Of a DNA stretch of 64,000 nt, positions 24,367-34,565 are shown piece by piece. The stretch covers positions 1 through 64,000 of the forward strand of contig JANQHI010000052.1 in NCBI GenBank assembly GCA_028282705.1, read 5' to 3'. Every line of letters starts with the position of its first letter. The stretch's first letter is position 1. Under the pieces are notes generated by a model that saw nothing but the letters and a program-made list of their open reading frames with translations, was not told where the DNA came from and ran no database searches. The translations under genes were made by a program, and so were the position numbers. This stretch comes from Prolixibacteraceae bacterium. GTDB taxonomy: Bacteria; Bacteroidota; Bacteroidia; Bacteroidales; Prolixibacteraceae.

Positions 24367-26175
24367 ATGAAAAAATTAATTAATGTTGCCATTATTATGG
24401 CTGGTACTTTGATTTTATCTTGTAGTCAGAACTATTTAAATGAGAACGATGTAGGAGATATAAATAATTTAGGTTTAAAATCCTCATTAGGTTTTGACAA
24501 ACGAAAAGATGATTACAATAAAAATATAAGAAAATTTGCTAAATCAATCGCAAAGTCTTTAAAGGATAAAGATTTTAGGAAGCTGGTCAAAAATGAAGCC
24601 TTACTTAAAGTAGATGGGCAACATGATATGATTTGGAAAAATTTCAAAACAAAACAGGCTACATTGAAAGGTAAAAATAAAATTGTAGACGAACATATTT
24701 TTGAAAATTTTTCAAAGGCAGAATATCAGGAGTTTCATAAATTTAGTGATACATATAAAAAATTACAACTCTCAGTCCCTATTCATTGTGAAAAGTGGGA
24801 TACTGATTCTTTTGAACCATTGGTTGCTGTGCAATTAGCAGATTACTCTGAAGATGACAAATATATTGAAGCTTATGACAGTTCAGGGAAATTAGTCCTA
24901 CTTGATAATAAAATTGCGCCTAATTTTCCTGTTATTGTTGTTAACTTAAATGAAAGAAGTGACGAAAATGGTGATATATTGGAATTATACAAACGCAAGA
25001 CACTATTAAAATCAAGTATAACAAACGACTTTGAAATACCAGACTATCCTTCCCCTCCTTCCAATTTCGAAAGCCAGTTTACAGTAAATGGTGTTTATTT
25101 AACTTGGTTATATATAACCAATCCCCTTTATACTGATGTGGTTGAATTGGAAAAATTGGTTTCTGGAAATTACACAATGGTACCTGGATTCCCTAAATCT
25201 GACCTTATTACCAGCCATTTAGATACTGATGCAAGTAATCCTGGGGTAGGATATTATTATAGGATCAGGATAAAAAGGCGAATAATTGATGGGGGTGGAA
25301 ATATATCTTATGTTTACTCACCATATACTACCACCTATGTGCTAGGAACCAATCTTGAACCAAATAAACCTGGAGAACTTTATGTGGCAAACCTAGCGCC
25401 AAATAATATAGAGCTAAGATGGGGGCAACCTGCAAACTCTGTATACACTGGATTTAAGATTTATAGGCGAAGGCCTGGTATAGATAATTATAGCCTACGC
25501 GCCACTTTGAGTAGTGATACTTATTATTATATTGACCAAAATTTTGATGGGCAAGGTCAAAAATACCACTATTATTTGGTTGCATATAATGATGCGGGAA
25601 ATTCGGAACCCGTATGGGAAGTTACTTACAATCCTTACAGAAATGAAAATGAAAAACTAGTTATTACCGGGTTTGAGATATCCAATTACAGTACTTATGA
25701 ATCATGGTCTAATGCTGGCCCTGAGGTAACATTTTCTTTAGCTGCTGCAGATAGCCCATCGAGTACAACAACAACCTTGCTTGTTTCCAAAGAAAGAATT
25801 CCTGTGGTTGAAGATGGACCAACTCCTGATCCAAATACAACAACAATAAGGAAGTGGAAAGTATCTAATTCATTAGGCTATTATGAAGCCCTTAGAAATT
25901 GGGATAGCAATTTCTTTAAATCAGTATTAACTATCAATTGTTATGAACATGATGGTTCTTGGTTAGGAAAAATAGACTTTGATTTCTCTACTAAATTACC
26001 AATAAAAATTGACTCTACTGCTACAATTGAAACTACATTTGGAGGAAATATTGAAATAAACGAGAATAGTGCAAAAGAAAAGCAATTTGGTACAGATTGG
26101 CTATACTTTTGGGATCCAGAAATTATGGATTTAGTGGTTGGCCCTGACTTAACTTTGCATTTTGAAACACGATAA
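24367..26175 (+). CDS. Lipoprotein with fibronectin type III-like modules
   Basis: A lipoprotein signal with Cys at residue 19 (LILSCSQNY) is followed by about 190 residues of charged, helix-rich sequence. Two fibronectin type III-like modules come next: about 225-320, starting DYPSPPSNFES with VYLTWLY, and about 330-425, starting EPNKPGELYV with IELRWGQP and YHYYLVAYNDAGNS. The last 170 residues form an unassigned beta-rich domain ending LTLHFETR. It is likely a surface protein for binding or secretion; no enzymatic motif is seen. A stem-loop separates it from the outer membrane protein gene downstream. Confidence 0.6.
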   Translation: MKKLINVAIIMAGTLILSCSQNYLNENDVGDINNLGLKSSLGFDKRKDDYNKNIRKFAKSIAKSLKDKDFRKLVKNEALLKVDGQHDMIWKNFKTKQATLKGKNKIVDEHIFENFSKAEYQEFHKFSDTYKKLQLSVPIHCEKWDTDSFEPLVAVQLADYSEDDKYIEAYDSSGKLVLLDNKIAPNFPVIVVNLNERSDENGDILELYKRKTLLKSSITNDFEIPDYPSPPSNFESQFTVNGVYLTWLYITNPLYTDVVELEKLVSGNYTMVPGFPKSDLITSHLDTDASNPGVGYYYRIRIKRRIIDGGGNISYVYSPYTTTYVLGTNLEPNKPGELYVANLAPNNIELRWGQPANSVYTGFKIYRRRPGIDNYSLRATLSSDTYYYIDQNFDGQGQKYHYYLVAYNDAGNSEPVWEVTYNPYRNENEKLVITGFEISNYSTYESWSNAGPEVTFSLAAADSPSSTTTTLLVSKERIPVVEDGPTPDPNTTTIRKWKVSNSLGYYEALRNWDSNFFKSVLTINCYEHDGSWLGKIDFDFSTKLPIKIDSTATIETTFGGNIEINENSAKEKQFGTDWLYFWDPEIMDLVVGPDLTLHFETR

Positions 26176-26184
26176 AAGATAAAC

Positions 26185-26222
26185 TTAGCAAGCCACAAAT
26201 AGATGATATTGTGGCTTGCTAA
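26185..26222 (+). terminator. Long stem-loop between lipoprotein and barrel genes
   Basis: TTAGCAAGCCACAA (26185-26198) pairs perfectly with TTGTGGCTTGCTAA (26209-26222), a 14-bp stem with a 10-base loop. No T run follows, so it may be an attenuator or processing site between two co-transcribed genes rather than a full terminator. Confidence 0.55.
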
Positions 26223-26238
26223 ATTAAATACTTGGAGC

Positions 26239-26793
26239 ATGAAAAGAATAATCCTTATAAGTTTAACTTCACTAATATCCATCCATGTTTTTAGCCAAAA
26301 GATTAACTATGAAATTAAAGCAGGGGCAAATTACATGTGCCCATATTTTAAAACAAATGATGCAAAAATTGGTTATCAATTTGGGTTAGGTGCTGAATTC
26401 AAAATTTATAAACCTTTTAGTTTAAATGCTGAACTCCTGCTTGCTAAAAAGAAGTACGAAAAAAGGTACAAAACTAGCTGGGAGCAAAAAACAGAAGCTT
26501 CCTACATTGATATACCAGTATATTTATCCTACAAATTATTTGAAAGTTTTTCATTATATGCAGGTGGGGAAACTGGACTTAGAATAAAACATCAAACTGT
26601 TAATAATGAAGAAAATGACTTAATAAGGGACAGTTTTCCCCCTGACAAACAAGCCTATGGCCTATTAGTAGGATTTAAACTAGAGCCATTAAAAAGATGC
26701 GGCATGGATTTACGTTATTCTGTTGCTTTTGAACGTTCCAATGGTGTTCAAAATTTTCGTGGGTGGCAATTTTTTATAACCTATAAGCTATAA
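26239..26793 (+). CDS. Outer membrane beta-barrel protein (PorT-like)
   Basis: A signal peptide (MKRIILISLTSLISIHVFSQ) precedes about 165 residues of alternating hydrophobic strands, such as INYEIKAGANYM, SFSLYAGGETGLRIKHQ and DLRYSVAFERS. It ends in an aromatic/hydrophobic strand WQFFITYKL, as outer membrane barrels do. The likely fold is an eight-stranded barrel; the role is unknown. The start at 26239 is chosen because the upstream extension lies inside the stem-loop. The stop is only 2 bp from the convergent atpG stop. Confidence 0.7.
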   Translation: MKRIILISLTSLISIHVFSQKINYEIKAGANYMCPYFKTNDAKIGYQFGLGAEFKIYKPFSLNAELLLAKKKYEKRYKTSWEQKTEASYIDIPVYLSYKLFESFSLYAGGETGLRIKHQTVNNEENDLIRDSFPPDKQAYGLLVGFKLEPLKRCGMDLRYSVAFERSNGVQNFRGWQFFITYKL

Positions 26794-26795
26794 CC

Positions 26796-27680
26796 CTACC
26801 CTTTTAATGCATTGGCACCACTGGTGATTTCCAGTATTTCATTGGTAATGGTAGCCTGCCTTGCTTTATTGTATTGTAGGGTAAGCTCACTTAACAATTC
26901 TGAGGCATTATCAGTGGCCTGGTGCATAGCTGTCATCCTGGCCCCATTTTCAGCAGCATTTGAATCCAGCAAAGCCTTATAGAACTGTATTTTTAGTGAC
27001 CTTGGTATAAGCTCCTGGATAATGTATTCTTTAGAAGGTTCATAAATAAAATCATAATTAGACCTTCCTTTATCTTCCTCTTCTTCAGGGATTTCAACAG
27101 GCAAGAACTGTTCAGTGGTAAGTATCTGTACAGCAGCATTCTTAAACTGGTTATACACAAGCTCTACACAATCATAAGCTTCCTTAGCAAAAAGGTTCAT
27201 TATTTCAGTAGCAATAGCAGAAACATTTTCAAAGGTAAGGGCATCAAAAATTTCATTCTTTTCCTCCATAATATTCATCCCTGCATATTTTAGTTGCCTT
27301 TGCCCTTGTTTGCCAATTGCCAGGAAATGGACATTGCCCTTTTGCAATTGCCTTTCATACTTTGTATGTGCCAAACCCAATGCTGTTTTTGCTACATTTG
27401 AATTAAAAGCACCACATAGCCCACGATTTGAAGAAATCAATACAATTAGTACATTCTTATTGTCCCTTGGCTGTGTGAAAACTGATTCCTCCACATTTTC
27501 AAGGCTGGCACTTAATGATGCCAATATCTGGTGTAATTTATCAGCATATGGGCGAATTTGGAGGATAACATCCTGGGCTTTTTTTAACTTGGCAGCAGAA
27601 ACCATTTTCATGGCACTGGTTACCTGCCTTGTTGTTTTAACAGATGCTATTCTTGTGCGTATTTCTTTTAAACCAGCCAT
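26796..27680 (-). CDS. atpG: ATP synthase F1 subunit gamma
   Basis: Gamma is the central rotating shaft of F1. The N-terminal coiled coil is plain (MAGLKEIRTRIASVKTTRQV, then TSAMKMVSAAKLKKAQ), and the C-terminal partner helix holds ARMTAMHQATDNASELL. The core has SSNRGLCGAFNSNV. The length of 294 is normal. It is the last gene of the leftward atp cluster, and its stop is 2 bp from a convergent gene, leaving no room for a separate terminator. Confidence 0.97.
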   Translation of the reverse strand: MAGLKEIRTRIASVKTTRQVTSAMKMVSAAKLKKAQDVILQIRPYADKLHQILASLSASLENVEESVFTQPRDNKNVLIVLISSNRGLCGAFNSNVAKTALGLAHTKYERQLQKGNVHFLAIGKQGQRQLKYAGMNIMEEKNEIFDALTFENVSAIATEIMNLFAKEAYDCVELVYNQFKNAAVQILTTEQFLPVEIPEEEEDKGRSNYDFIYEPSKEYIIQELIPRSLKIQFYKALLDSNAAENGARMTAMHQATDNASELLSELTLQYNKARQATITNEILEITSGANALKG

Positions 27681-27746
27681 ACTTTTATAATTGAATCAAA
27701 AACTGAAGAGGATAAACAACCCAATACAGCTTTTCCTATATCCTTA

Positions 27747-29327
27747 TTATTCTTTATATCTTTCAGCTACTTCAGCAGCTACTTTTTTAATGGTTCCCTC
27801 AACACCTTCAGTCAGGTTTCCTTTTTTAAGCTCATCTAAGGTAGCCCTGTGTTGCATCTCCATCAGTTCAAGGAAATCTGCTTCAAAAGCTTTTACTTTA
27901 TCCTCAGGAACTTCACGCAACAACTCTTTTGAGCCACAATAGATAATGGCAATCTGGTGTTCAACCTTCATTGGGGTATATTGACCCTGTTTTAATATCT
28001 CAACATTCTTGCGCCCCTTATCCAATACCCTCATGGTTGCAGCATCAAGGTCAGAGCCAAACTTTGAGAAAGCTTCCAGTTCCCTGAACTGTGCCTGGTC
28101 AAGTTTCAGTGTACCTGCAATTTTTTTCATGGCTTTTACCTGGGCACTCCCCCCCACACGCGAAACAGAAATACCCACATTGATAGCAGGCCTTACCCCT
28201 GCATTAAACAAGTTTGACTCAAGGAAGATCTGCCCATCAGTAATAGAGATCACATTGGTTGGGATATAAGCTGATACATCTCCTGCCTGTGTTTCAATAA
28301 TAGGCAATGCAGTTAATGAACCTCCTCCTTTTACCTTTCCTTTCAGGCATTCAGGAAGGTCATTCATTTGTGCAGCAATCTCATCAGATTCTATAACTTT
28401 TGCAGCTCTTTCCAGCAGGCGTGAGTGCAAGTAGAACACATCGCCTGGGTATGCTTCACGACCAGGTGGGCGCCTAAGCAATAATGATACTTCACGATAA
28501 GAGACAGCTTGCTTTGAAAGGTCATCATAAATGATCAATGCATCCCTTCCTGTGTCACGGAAATATTCACCAATAGCAGCTCCTGCATAAGGTGCATAAA
28601 ACTGCAATGCTGCAGGGTCAGAAGCTGTTGCTGATACAATTACTGTGTAAGGCATTGCCCCATTCTTTTCAAGGGTTGATGCAATGTTGGCTACTGTTGA
28701 GCCTTTTTGCCCCACAGCTACATATATACAATATACAGGATTGCCATTTTCATAGTTTTCGCGTTGGTTGATGATGGTATCAATGGCTACAGCTGTTTTA
28801 CCAGTTTGCCTGTCACCAATGATCAATTCCCTTTGCCCACGCCCGATAGGGATCATGGCATCAATGGCTTTTAACCCAGTTTGAAGTGGCTGTTTAACAG
28901 GTTGGCGGAAAATTACCCCTGGGGCTTTCCTTTCAAGAGGCATTTCAAGCAGTTCTCCTGCAATAGCCCCTTTACCATCCAACCCTTCTCCAATGGTATT
29001 TATAACCCTGCCTAATAATCCTTCTCCAACCATGATTGAAGCAATCCTTTGCAGCCTTTTTACTGTATCCCCTTCTTTGATCTCACTGGAAGGTCCCAGC
29101 AAAACAACCCCCACATTGTCTTCTTCAAGGTTAAGGACAATACCTTTCATCCCATTTTCAAACTCAACCATTTCATTGGCTTCAACATTTGAAAGCCCAT
29201 AAATGCGGGCAATGCCATCGCCCACTTGTAGTACAGTGCCTACTTCTTCAAGTTCTGCTTCTGACTTGAAGCCTTCAAGTTGTTGTTTCAGTATTTGAGA
29301 TACTTCAGCAGGTTTTATATCAGCCAT
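27747..29327 (-). CDS. atpA: ATP synthase F1 subunit alpha
   Basis: Alpha forms the non-catalytic nucleotide sites and part of the catalytic interface. Seen are the Walker [12 protein letters not shown], the alpha signature [30 protein letters not shown] around the arginine-finger region, and the N-terminal delta-binding segment. The length of 526 is normal. The beta and epsilon genes (atpD, atpC) are not in this cluster, which is the usual split in Bacteroidota. Confidence 0.97.
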   Translation of the reverse strand: MADIKPAEVSQILKQQLEGFKSEAELEEVGTVLQVGDGIARIYGLSNVEANEMVEFENGMKGIVLNLEEDNVGVVLLGPSSEIKEGDTVKRLQRIASIMVGEGLLGRVINTIGEGLDGKGAIAGELLEMPLERKAPGVIFRQPVKQPLQTGLKAIDAMIPIGRGQRELIIGDRQTGKTAVAIDTIINQRENYENGNPVYCIYVAVGQKGSTVANIASTLEKNGAMPYTVIVSATASDPAALQFYAPYAGAAIGEYFRDTGRDALIIYDDLSKQAVSYREVSLLLRRPPGREAYPGDVFYLHSRLLERAAKVIESDEIAAQMNDLPECLKGKVKGGGSLTALPIIETQAGDVSAYIPTNVISITDGQIFLESNLFNAGVRPAINVGISVSRVGGSAQVKAMKKIAGTLKLDQAQFRELEAFSKFGSDLDAATMRVLDKGRKNVEILKQGQYTPMKVEHQIAIIYCGSKELLREVPEDKVKAFEADFLELMEMQHRATLDELKKGNLTEGVEGTIKKVAAEVAERYKE

Positions 29328-29354
29328 TTCTATTTATTTTATGCTATAATTAAC

Positions 29355-29903
29355 TTATTTAATTTCTGATTCCAATAATCTTGATCTAATCTTTTTCAGG
29401 TGTGCTGCAATACTGGAATCCAGTTGTTTATCTTCTACCCTTAAAATAACACCTCCAATGATGGCAGGATTAATTTTTTCTGCCAGTTCTATCTTATAAT
29501 TCAAGTCTTCTTCTAAAATCTCTTTAGCTTTGTTTAATGTTTCTTCGGAAAGCTTTCCCGCAGAGGTAATGGTCGCAGATTTAATGCCTTGGTCTTCACG
29601 CGCCAGTGCTAAAAAATTCCTGCATATGCCAGGGATATGTACCTCCCTTTTGTTTTGGGCGGCCAGCACCAAAAACTTAAGGGTAAGCTCATTTACTGAC
29701 TGTTCAAAAATTTGGGTTATGATCTTAACTTTCTGAGATGTTTTTACAACAGGGCTTTCCAGCAACAGGATAAAATCTTTTGATTGTTCCCCAGCACTTG
29801 ATACAAGCTCAATATCTTTTTTCAAAGTATCTAGTAATCCTTTTTCTTTTGCCAATGAAAAGAAAGCCTTTGCATATCTAACAGTAATCTTGCTTTGATC
29901 CAT
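29355..29903 (-). CDS. atpH: ATP synthase F1 subunit delta
   Basis: Delta (OSCP-like) links the peripheral stalk to the top of F1. The protein starts VRYAKAFFSLAKEKG, has a helical N-terminal domain, and ends with the conserved IIGGVILRVEDKQLDSSIAAHLK segment. The length of 182 is normal. It lies 3 bp after atpF and 27 bp before atpA. Confidence 0.95.
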   Translation of the reverse strand: MDQSKITVRYAKAFFSLAKEKGLLDTLKKDIELVSSAGEQSKDFILLLESPVVKTSQKVKIITQIFEQSVNELTLKFLVLAAQNKREVHIPGICRNFLALAREDQGIKSATITSAGKLSEETLNKAKEILEEDLNYKIELAEKINPAIIGGVILRVEDKQLDSSIAAHLKKIRSRLLESEIK

Positions 29904-29906
29904 GGG

Positions 29907-30401
29907 CTAGTTTAACTTAAGGTTATCCAGGGTATTTTTTACCATCTCTTTTTGCTTGCTTTTATCTTCCAGTTCTGTTTTGATAATTTTTTCAGCTATC
30001 ATTACTGAAAGATCCGCAACCTGGGCTTTAATTTCAGAAATTGCTGCTGCCTTTTCTGATGCTATTTGTTCCCTGGCCTTTTCTATACTTTTTTGGGCTT
30101 CAGCACTTGCCTTTTCTTTTGCTTCAGCAATAATTTTTTCTTTTATCTCTTTGGCTTCTTTTAAGATGATATCTTTTTCCTTGCGTGCCTGGACAATAAT
30201 CTTTTCATTATCTGCTTTTAGCCCTTCTACTTCTTTCCTGGCTTCTTCTGCTGAATTTAGAGCATTTTCAATAGAAGTTTCCCTCTCTTTCAAAGCATTT
30301 AAAATTGGTTTCCATGCAAATTTCTTTAAGACATAAAGCACAACAAAGAAGATAATACTCATCCAAAATATGGTGCCAATGTTTGGCTCTAAAAAACCCA
30401 T
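29907..30401 (-). CDS. atpF: ATP synthase F0 subunit b
   Basis: Subunit b is the peripheral stalk. A single N-terminal membrane helix (about residues 8-28, FWMSIIFFVVLYVLKKFAWK) ends in the usual KFAWKPIL, followed by about 130 residues of highly charged coiled coil (ERETSIENALNSAEEARKEV). The length of 164 is normal. A stem-loop separates it from atpE upstream, which may allow different transcript levels. Confidence 0.95.
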   Translation of the reverse strand: MGFLEPNIGTIFWMSIIFFVVLYVLKKFAWKPILNALKERETSIENALNSAEEARKEVEGLKADNEKIIVQARKEKDIILKEAKEIKEKIIAEAKEKASAEAQKSIEKAREQIASEKAAAISEIKAQVADLSVMIAEKIIKTELEDKSKQKEMVKNTLDNLKLN

Positions 30402-30424
30402 AACAATACATTTTTAAGATAAAA

Positions 30425-30456
30425 CAACAAGCCCCTGGCAATCCCAGGAGGCTGTT
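30425..30456 (-). other. Stem-loop between atpE and atpF
   Basis: On the minus strand CCTGG and CCAGG, extended by GCC/GGC and AACA/TGTT with small bulges, form a stem around GATTG. No long T run follows. It may protect the 3' end of the atpE message, which is needed in excess because many c subunits enter each ring. Confidence 0.5.
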
Positions 30457-30465
30457 GGTAATTTT

Positions 30466-30780
<315 letters not shown>

Positions 30781-31929
30781 TTAATGGTGTTCTGATGTTG
30801 CCATCCCAAAATAAAGAGCTGACAACAATGTAAACACATATGCTTGTATAAATGAAACCAATACGTCCAAAATTAAAATAAATACTGAAAATGCAACAGA
30901 AACAATACTTATGCCCCATCCTCCAGCTATACCCATGAGGCTATAAAAAATAAAAATTAAAGAAACACATACAGTAACAATAAGATGCCCTGCTATTATG
31001 TTAGCAAAAAGACGCACCATTAACACAAACGGCTTAGTCAGTACGCCCGTAAGTTCTATTATTGGCATCAATGGAATAGGGAATTTTAGCCACCAGGGTA
31101 CACCAGCAGGGTTGTAAATTTCTTTCCAATAATGTTTATTGCCGCTTAAAGTGGTAATAGCAAAAGTAAACAATGCCAAAACCATTGTTACCGCAATATT
31201 CCCGGTTACATTTGCGCCAAATGGGGGTATAGGTATAAGTCCTATCAAATTGTTGATCAGTATAAAGAAAAATACAGATAAAAGGAAGGGCATAAACCTT
31301 TCAAATTTTTTATCCCCAATTGCAGGTTTTGCAACTTCATCCCTGACAAAAATAATAATTGGTTCAACCAGATTCTGTAATCCTTTTGGTGCCTTCCCTT
31401 TATTTTTCTTGGCAGACCTGGCTACTGATAAAAATATCCAGAAAATAATGATCACAGAAAAAAATATCCCTGCAATGGTTTTTGTAATTGATATATCAAA
31501 TGGCCTTCCTATTTCATGCCCATTTTCCAATTCCACAATCTTCCCATCATTTTCTTCAGTATGTGAAATGCGAAAACCTTTGTAATCACTGTGCCCATGA
31601 TGAAACTTGGAAGACATAAATACAAAGAACTTTTTCCCCCCATGCAGTTCAGGATGTGATGAATATAATATGATAGGCAATGGAATGCTTACATGTTTGT
31701 TTTTCCAAGTTAAAATATGCCAATCATAAGCATCAGAAACATGTTCAATTACAAATTTCCCTGCATCAAATTCACCAGGTTCATGATGTACACCTAAATT
31801 AGTTACTTCATCTCCATGATCTTCAATCCCATGCCCTCCTTTGTGAGCATGATGTCGTGCATATACCTGTGTAAAACTTAGTGCAATTAAAGAAAGGCTG
31901 AACAGCAAACCTTTGTAGATTCTCAACAT
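30781..31929 (-). CDS. atpB: ATP synthase F0 subunit a
   Basis: Subunit a forms the proton half-channels. After a signal peptide (MLRIYKGLLFSLSLIALSFTQ) comes an exported region of about 120 residues rich in histidine (ARHHAHKGGHG, HHEPGEF, FHHGHSDY), then at least five membrane helices. The essential arginine is in MVRLFANIIAGHLI. The long His-rich N-terminus is a Bacteroidota trait absent from E. coli AtpB. The ATG at 31929 is preferred over a longer frame because it opens directly with the signal peptide. Confidence 0.93.
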   Translation of the reverse strand: MLRIYKGLLFSLSLIALSFTQVYARHHAHKGGHGIEDHGDEVTNLGVHHEPGEFDAGKFVIEHVSDAYDWHILTWKNKHVSIPLPIILYSSHPELHGGKKFFVFMSSKFHHGHSDYKGFRISHTEENDGKIVELENGHEIGRPFDISITKTIAGIFFSVIIIFWIFLSVARSAKKNKGKAPKGLQNLVEPIIIFVRDEVAKPAIGDKKFERFMPFLLSVFFFILINNLIGLIPIPPFGANVTGNIAVTMVLALFTFAITTLSGNKHYWKEIYNPAGVPWWLKFPIPLMPIIELTGVLTKPFVLMVRLFANIIAGHLIVTVCVSLIFIFYSLMGIAGGWGISIVSVAFSVFILILDVLVSFIQAYVFTLLSALYFGMATSEHH

Positions 31930-32039
31930 AGCAAATCTTGTGAAAAATTTTACGATTCCCACAAATTTAAAAGTTTTTTCTTTCCAGCTATCTTTCAACA
32001 AAAATAAAATTGAAAAAATTAATAAAGCTTAATGTGTTT

Positions 32040-32435
32040 TTACCTCTGTTTTTTTGCGGCACGCACATATTTCGTCAAATCAGAAACTTCAGTTACTGTA
32101 AAAATGATGTATATGGCCATAATAACAACTACAAAAACAATGGCCTGTTCAGTACTGATTGCCAACCTTATTATTATAAAAGCTGAATAAATAAGTAATT
32201 TTAAGAAAGTTACCACCATGCTGGTCCTGGTAAATTTTGCAACACCTGCTTTTGCCTTCTTAAGTTGGTAAGCATGAACCAATAATGTCACAAAAAAGAA
32301 AAATACCAAAGACCATAGGTAAATTGGCATATAATATTCTTTGAAGAAAAACATGAAAGCAACACCGCCTATTAAAAGGGTGATAGCCCCAACAATAAGC
32401 AATTTAATGGTAAATTTTTTGAATTCAGGACTCAT
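32040..32435 (-). CDS. Four-helix membrane protein of the ATP synthase operon
   Basis: The 131-residue protein has four hydrophobic helices, roughly residues 10-28, 36-54, 73-90 and 96-113, and a basic C-terminus (KYVRAAKKQR). Its position between atpZ and atpB and its size fit the AtpI-like assembly factors that help build the c-ring, but the sequence itself is not diagnostic. Its start overlaps the atpZ stop by 4 bp. Confidence 0.6.
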   Translation of the reverse strand: MSPEFKKFTIKLLIVGAITLLIGGVAFMFFFKEYYMPIYLWSLVFFFFVTLLVHAYQLKKAKAGVAKFTRTSMVVTFLKLLIYSAFIIIRLAISTEQAIVFVVVIMAIYIIFTVTEVSDLTKYVRAAKKQR

Positions 32436-32656
32436 TTTTTTAACAGGTTTTTAGTTCCATAAATAATTGAAACAATTACAGAAAGAATCATTAATATCAA
32501 TGTAAAAGCCTTAAACTCGTTTCCCAGCCATTGGTCTAATTTATATCCTCCTAAAGTCCCCAACCCAATGATGCCAGCCATTTCTAAACCAAGGCTGGAA
32601 TATTTGATAAAAGAATCAACCTTCTTTTTTGGGTTAATTTTTCCCTTTAGATTCAT
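32432..32656 (-). CDS. AtpZ/AtpI-type protein
   Basis: This 74-residue protein has two membrane helices, with the AtpZ-like signature SSLGLEMAGIIGLGTLGGYKLDQWLG. AtpZ/AtpI proteins are linked to F-ATPase assembly or Mg/Ca uptake. The gene overlaps the bactofilin gene by 23 bp and the next membrane-protein gene by 4 bp, so all three are probably translated together. Confidence 0.8.
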   Translation of the reverse strand: MNLKGKINPKKKVDSFIKYSSLGLEMAGIIGLGTLGGYKLDQWLGNEFKAFTLILMILSVIVSIIYGTKNLLKK

Positions 32657-33023
32657 TATTCAGGCTATCATTCCCCATTTTGCAGGTACCAGTAAACAAT
32701 GACCCTGGCTCAACAGTTAGTTTTGCTGAAACTATGTCACCTTTTATTTTGGCAGTTTCCTTCATTGTAATAAGTTCAGTTGCCTGAATTTTCCCTAAAA
32801 CAGCACCCGAAATTTCAATATTCCTGCAAGTGACCTCTCCTTCTATTTTCCCACTTACCCCTATAACAAGCCTACCTTTTGCATCAATGTTTCCTTTAAG
32901 CTCCCCATCAATCCTAATGTCACCATCTGCTGTAATGTTACCAACAATTTTTGTCCCTTTATTGATAATATTGATACTTTGCCCTTCTGACTCATTGTAG
33001 CTTCTTGTAATTGGTTTTGCCAT
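32634..33023 (-). CDS. Bactofilin (polymer-forming cytoskeletal protein)
   Basis: Bactofilins assemble into filaments without nucleotide. The core is a right-handed beta-helix of short repeats: TKIVGNITADGDIRIDGELK, GNIDAKGRLVIG, KIEGEVTCRNIEISG, KIQATELITM. The flanking tails are short and disordered. The ATG at 33023 (MAKPITRSY) was chosen over an upstream start. It heads the atp cluster and overlaps atpZ by 23 bp, a common arrangement in Cytophagales-like genomes. Confidence 0.9.
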   Translation of the reverse strand: MAKPITRSYNESEGQSINIINKGTKIVGNITADGDIRIDGELKGNIDAKGRLVIGVSGKIEGEVTCRNIEISGAVLGKIQATELITMKETAKIKGDIVSAKLTVEPGSLFTGTCKMGNDSLNNESKGKN

Positions 33024-33079
33024 GGCTTTATTTTTTAAATATTGTCTAATAACCATCCAGATTTTCTCTGAAGGGGTGC

Positions 33080-33110
33080 TGAAATTACAAAATTTTATGC
33101 CCTCTTCAAA
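33080..33110 (-). promoter_or_regulatory. Possible promoter of the bactofilin-atp cluster
   Basis: On the minus strand TTTG (33107-33110) is followed after 19 bp by TAATTTCA (33080-33087), an imperfect match to TAnnTTTG. The spacing is right for a Bacteroidota promoter, but the -7 element is degenerate. Confidence 0.35.
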
Positions 33111-33167
33111 AAAAGATCAGTTTTTTAGGCAAAAACCTATATAAATTATGAAATTATAATGAGGGGT

Positions 33168-34175
33168 TTATAAAGCATCTTTCCCATCATATGCCCATTT
33201 CAGGTAAACACTTCCCCAAGTGAACCCTGCCCCAAATGCTGTAAGGATCATATTATCTCCTTTACGCAATTTATTTTCATAATCAAACAAACATAAAGGG
33301 ATTGTTGCAGAAGTGGTATTCCCATACTTTTGGATATTGACCATTACCTGGTCCTCATCTATTTGAAGCCTTTTGGCTGTAGCATCAATAATGCGCATAT
33401 TTGCCTGATGTGGTACTACCCAAGCCAGGCTCTTATGGCTCAAGTTGTGTTTTTTCATCATTTGTTCTGACACATCAGCCATCCCTGAAACTGCATGTTT
33501 AAAAACTGTTTTACCTTCCTGGTATACATAATGCTCCCTGTTGTCAACAGTTTCATAGGATGCAGGGCGCGCTGAACCTCCAGCTTTCATATGCAGGTGA
33601 TGCCTACCAAGGCCATTAACATGATGGATATGGTCAATGACTCCTAAATCTTCAGTAGTAGGTTCCAATAAAACTGCAGTACCTGCATCCCCAAACAGTG
33701 GGCAAGTTGTCCTGTCATGGTAATTGGTTATGGATGACATCATATCAGCAGCTACTACAACTACTTTTTTATATTGCCCAGACTCAATGAACTGGGATGC
33801 TGTTACAAGGGTAAAAATAAAACCAGAACAAGCTGCATTCAGGTCATAGCTCCAGGCATTGTGAATCCCTACCTTGTGAGCAATAATATTGGCTGTTGCA
33901 GGAAATGGCATATCCGGGGTTATGGTGGCACAGATCAACAGGTCAACATCATCTTTGTTGGTACCTGTTTTTGCCAACAGGTTTTCAACAGCAGCAGTTC
34001 CCATGTCACTGGTAGCCTTTCCATCTTCTTTTAAAATGCGCCTTTCTTTAATCCCAATCCTCTGCATGATCCATTCATCAGAAGTATCAACCATGGTACT
34101 TAACTCCTGGTTGGTCAGCTTATATTCAGGCAAAAATGCCCCAACTCCTGTAATTGCAGCCCTTAAATTCTTCAT
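33168..34175 (-). CDS. fabH: 3-oxoacyl-ACP synthase III
   Basis: FabH condenses acetyl-CoA with malonyl-ACP to start fatty acid chains. The catalytic triad is visible: Cys116 in NAACSGF, His in [11 protein letters not shown], and Asn in [11 protein letters not shown]. The N-terminal [15 protein letters not shown] and closing [13 protein letters not shown] fit the family. The length of 335 is normal. It lies upstream of the atp cluster and downstream of rpmF; plsX, often found in between, is not here. Confidence 0.96.
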   Translation of the reverse strand: MKNLRAAITGVGAFLPEYKLTNQELSTMVDTSDEWIMQRIGIKERRILKEDGKATSDMGTAAVENLLAKTGTNKDDVDLLICATITPDMPFPATANIIAHKVGIHNAWSYDLNAACSGFIFTLVTASQFIESGQYKKVVVVAADMMSSITNYHDRTTCPLFGDAGTAVLLEPTTEDLGVIDHIHHVNGLGRHHLHMKAGGSARPASYETVDNREHYVYQEGKTVFKHAVSGMADVSEQMMKKHNLSHKSLAWVVPHQANMRIIDATAKRLQIDEDQVMVNIQKYGNTTSATIPLCLFDYENKLRKGDNMILTAFGAGFTWGSVYLKWAYDGKDAL

Positions 34176-34331
34176 ATGAATTCTTATAAATCCTTAAAAT
34201 TACTATCTAATTTTTGGGGCTCGAATATAAAAGTTCTATGTGGGAATACAAAGTAATTTTATGACAATTACAGGATGTAACCATCAATAGAATAATGAAT
34301 TAAAGTGTTTGAAAATTTGAATCATCAGGCA

Positions 34332-34358
34332 TAAAAAAACCAAGGATAACCTGGTTTT
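34332..34358 (-). terminator. Intrinsic terminator after rpmF
   Basis: On the minus strand AAAACCAGG and CCTTGGTTTT pair with one bulge around TTAT, followed by more T. It lies about 10 bp past the rpmF stop. Confidence 0.75.
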
Positions 34359-34367
34359 AAGTGCTAC

Positions 34368-34553
34368 TTAAACAGCAATGTCTTTTTCAATTACTTGCTT
34401 ACCCCTGTAATAACCACATTCAGGGCAAACTGTGTGGTATTTTACTGTTGCCCCACAGTTTGAACAAGTAGCCAAAGTTGGAGCAACAGCCTTGTAGTGT
34501 GTCCTACGCTTATCTCTCCTCGATTTTGATATCTTATGCTTTGGATGTGCCAT
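34368..34553 (-). CDS. rpmF: 50S ribosomal protein L32
   Basis: The 61-residue protein starts MAHPKHKISKSRRDKRRTH and has the zinc-ribbon cysteines CSNCG and CPECG, so it is the zinc-binding form of L32. It lies 12 bp downstream of the DUF177 gene, the usual order in bacteria, and is followed by a terminator. Confidence 0.97.
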   Translation of the reverse strand: MAHPKHKISKSRRDKRRTHYKAVAPTLATCSNCGATVKYHTVCPECGYYRGKQVIEKDIAV

Positions 34554-34565
34554 TTTATTTAAGTT

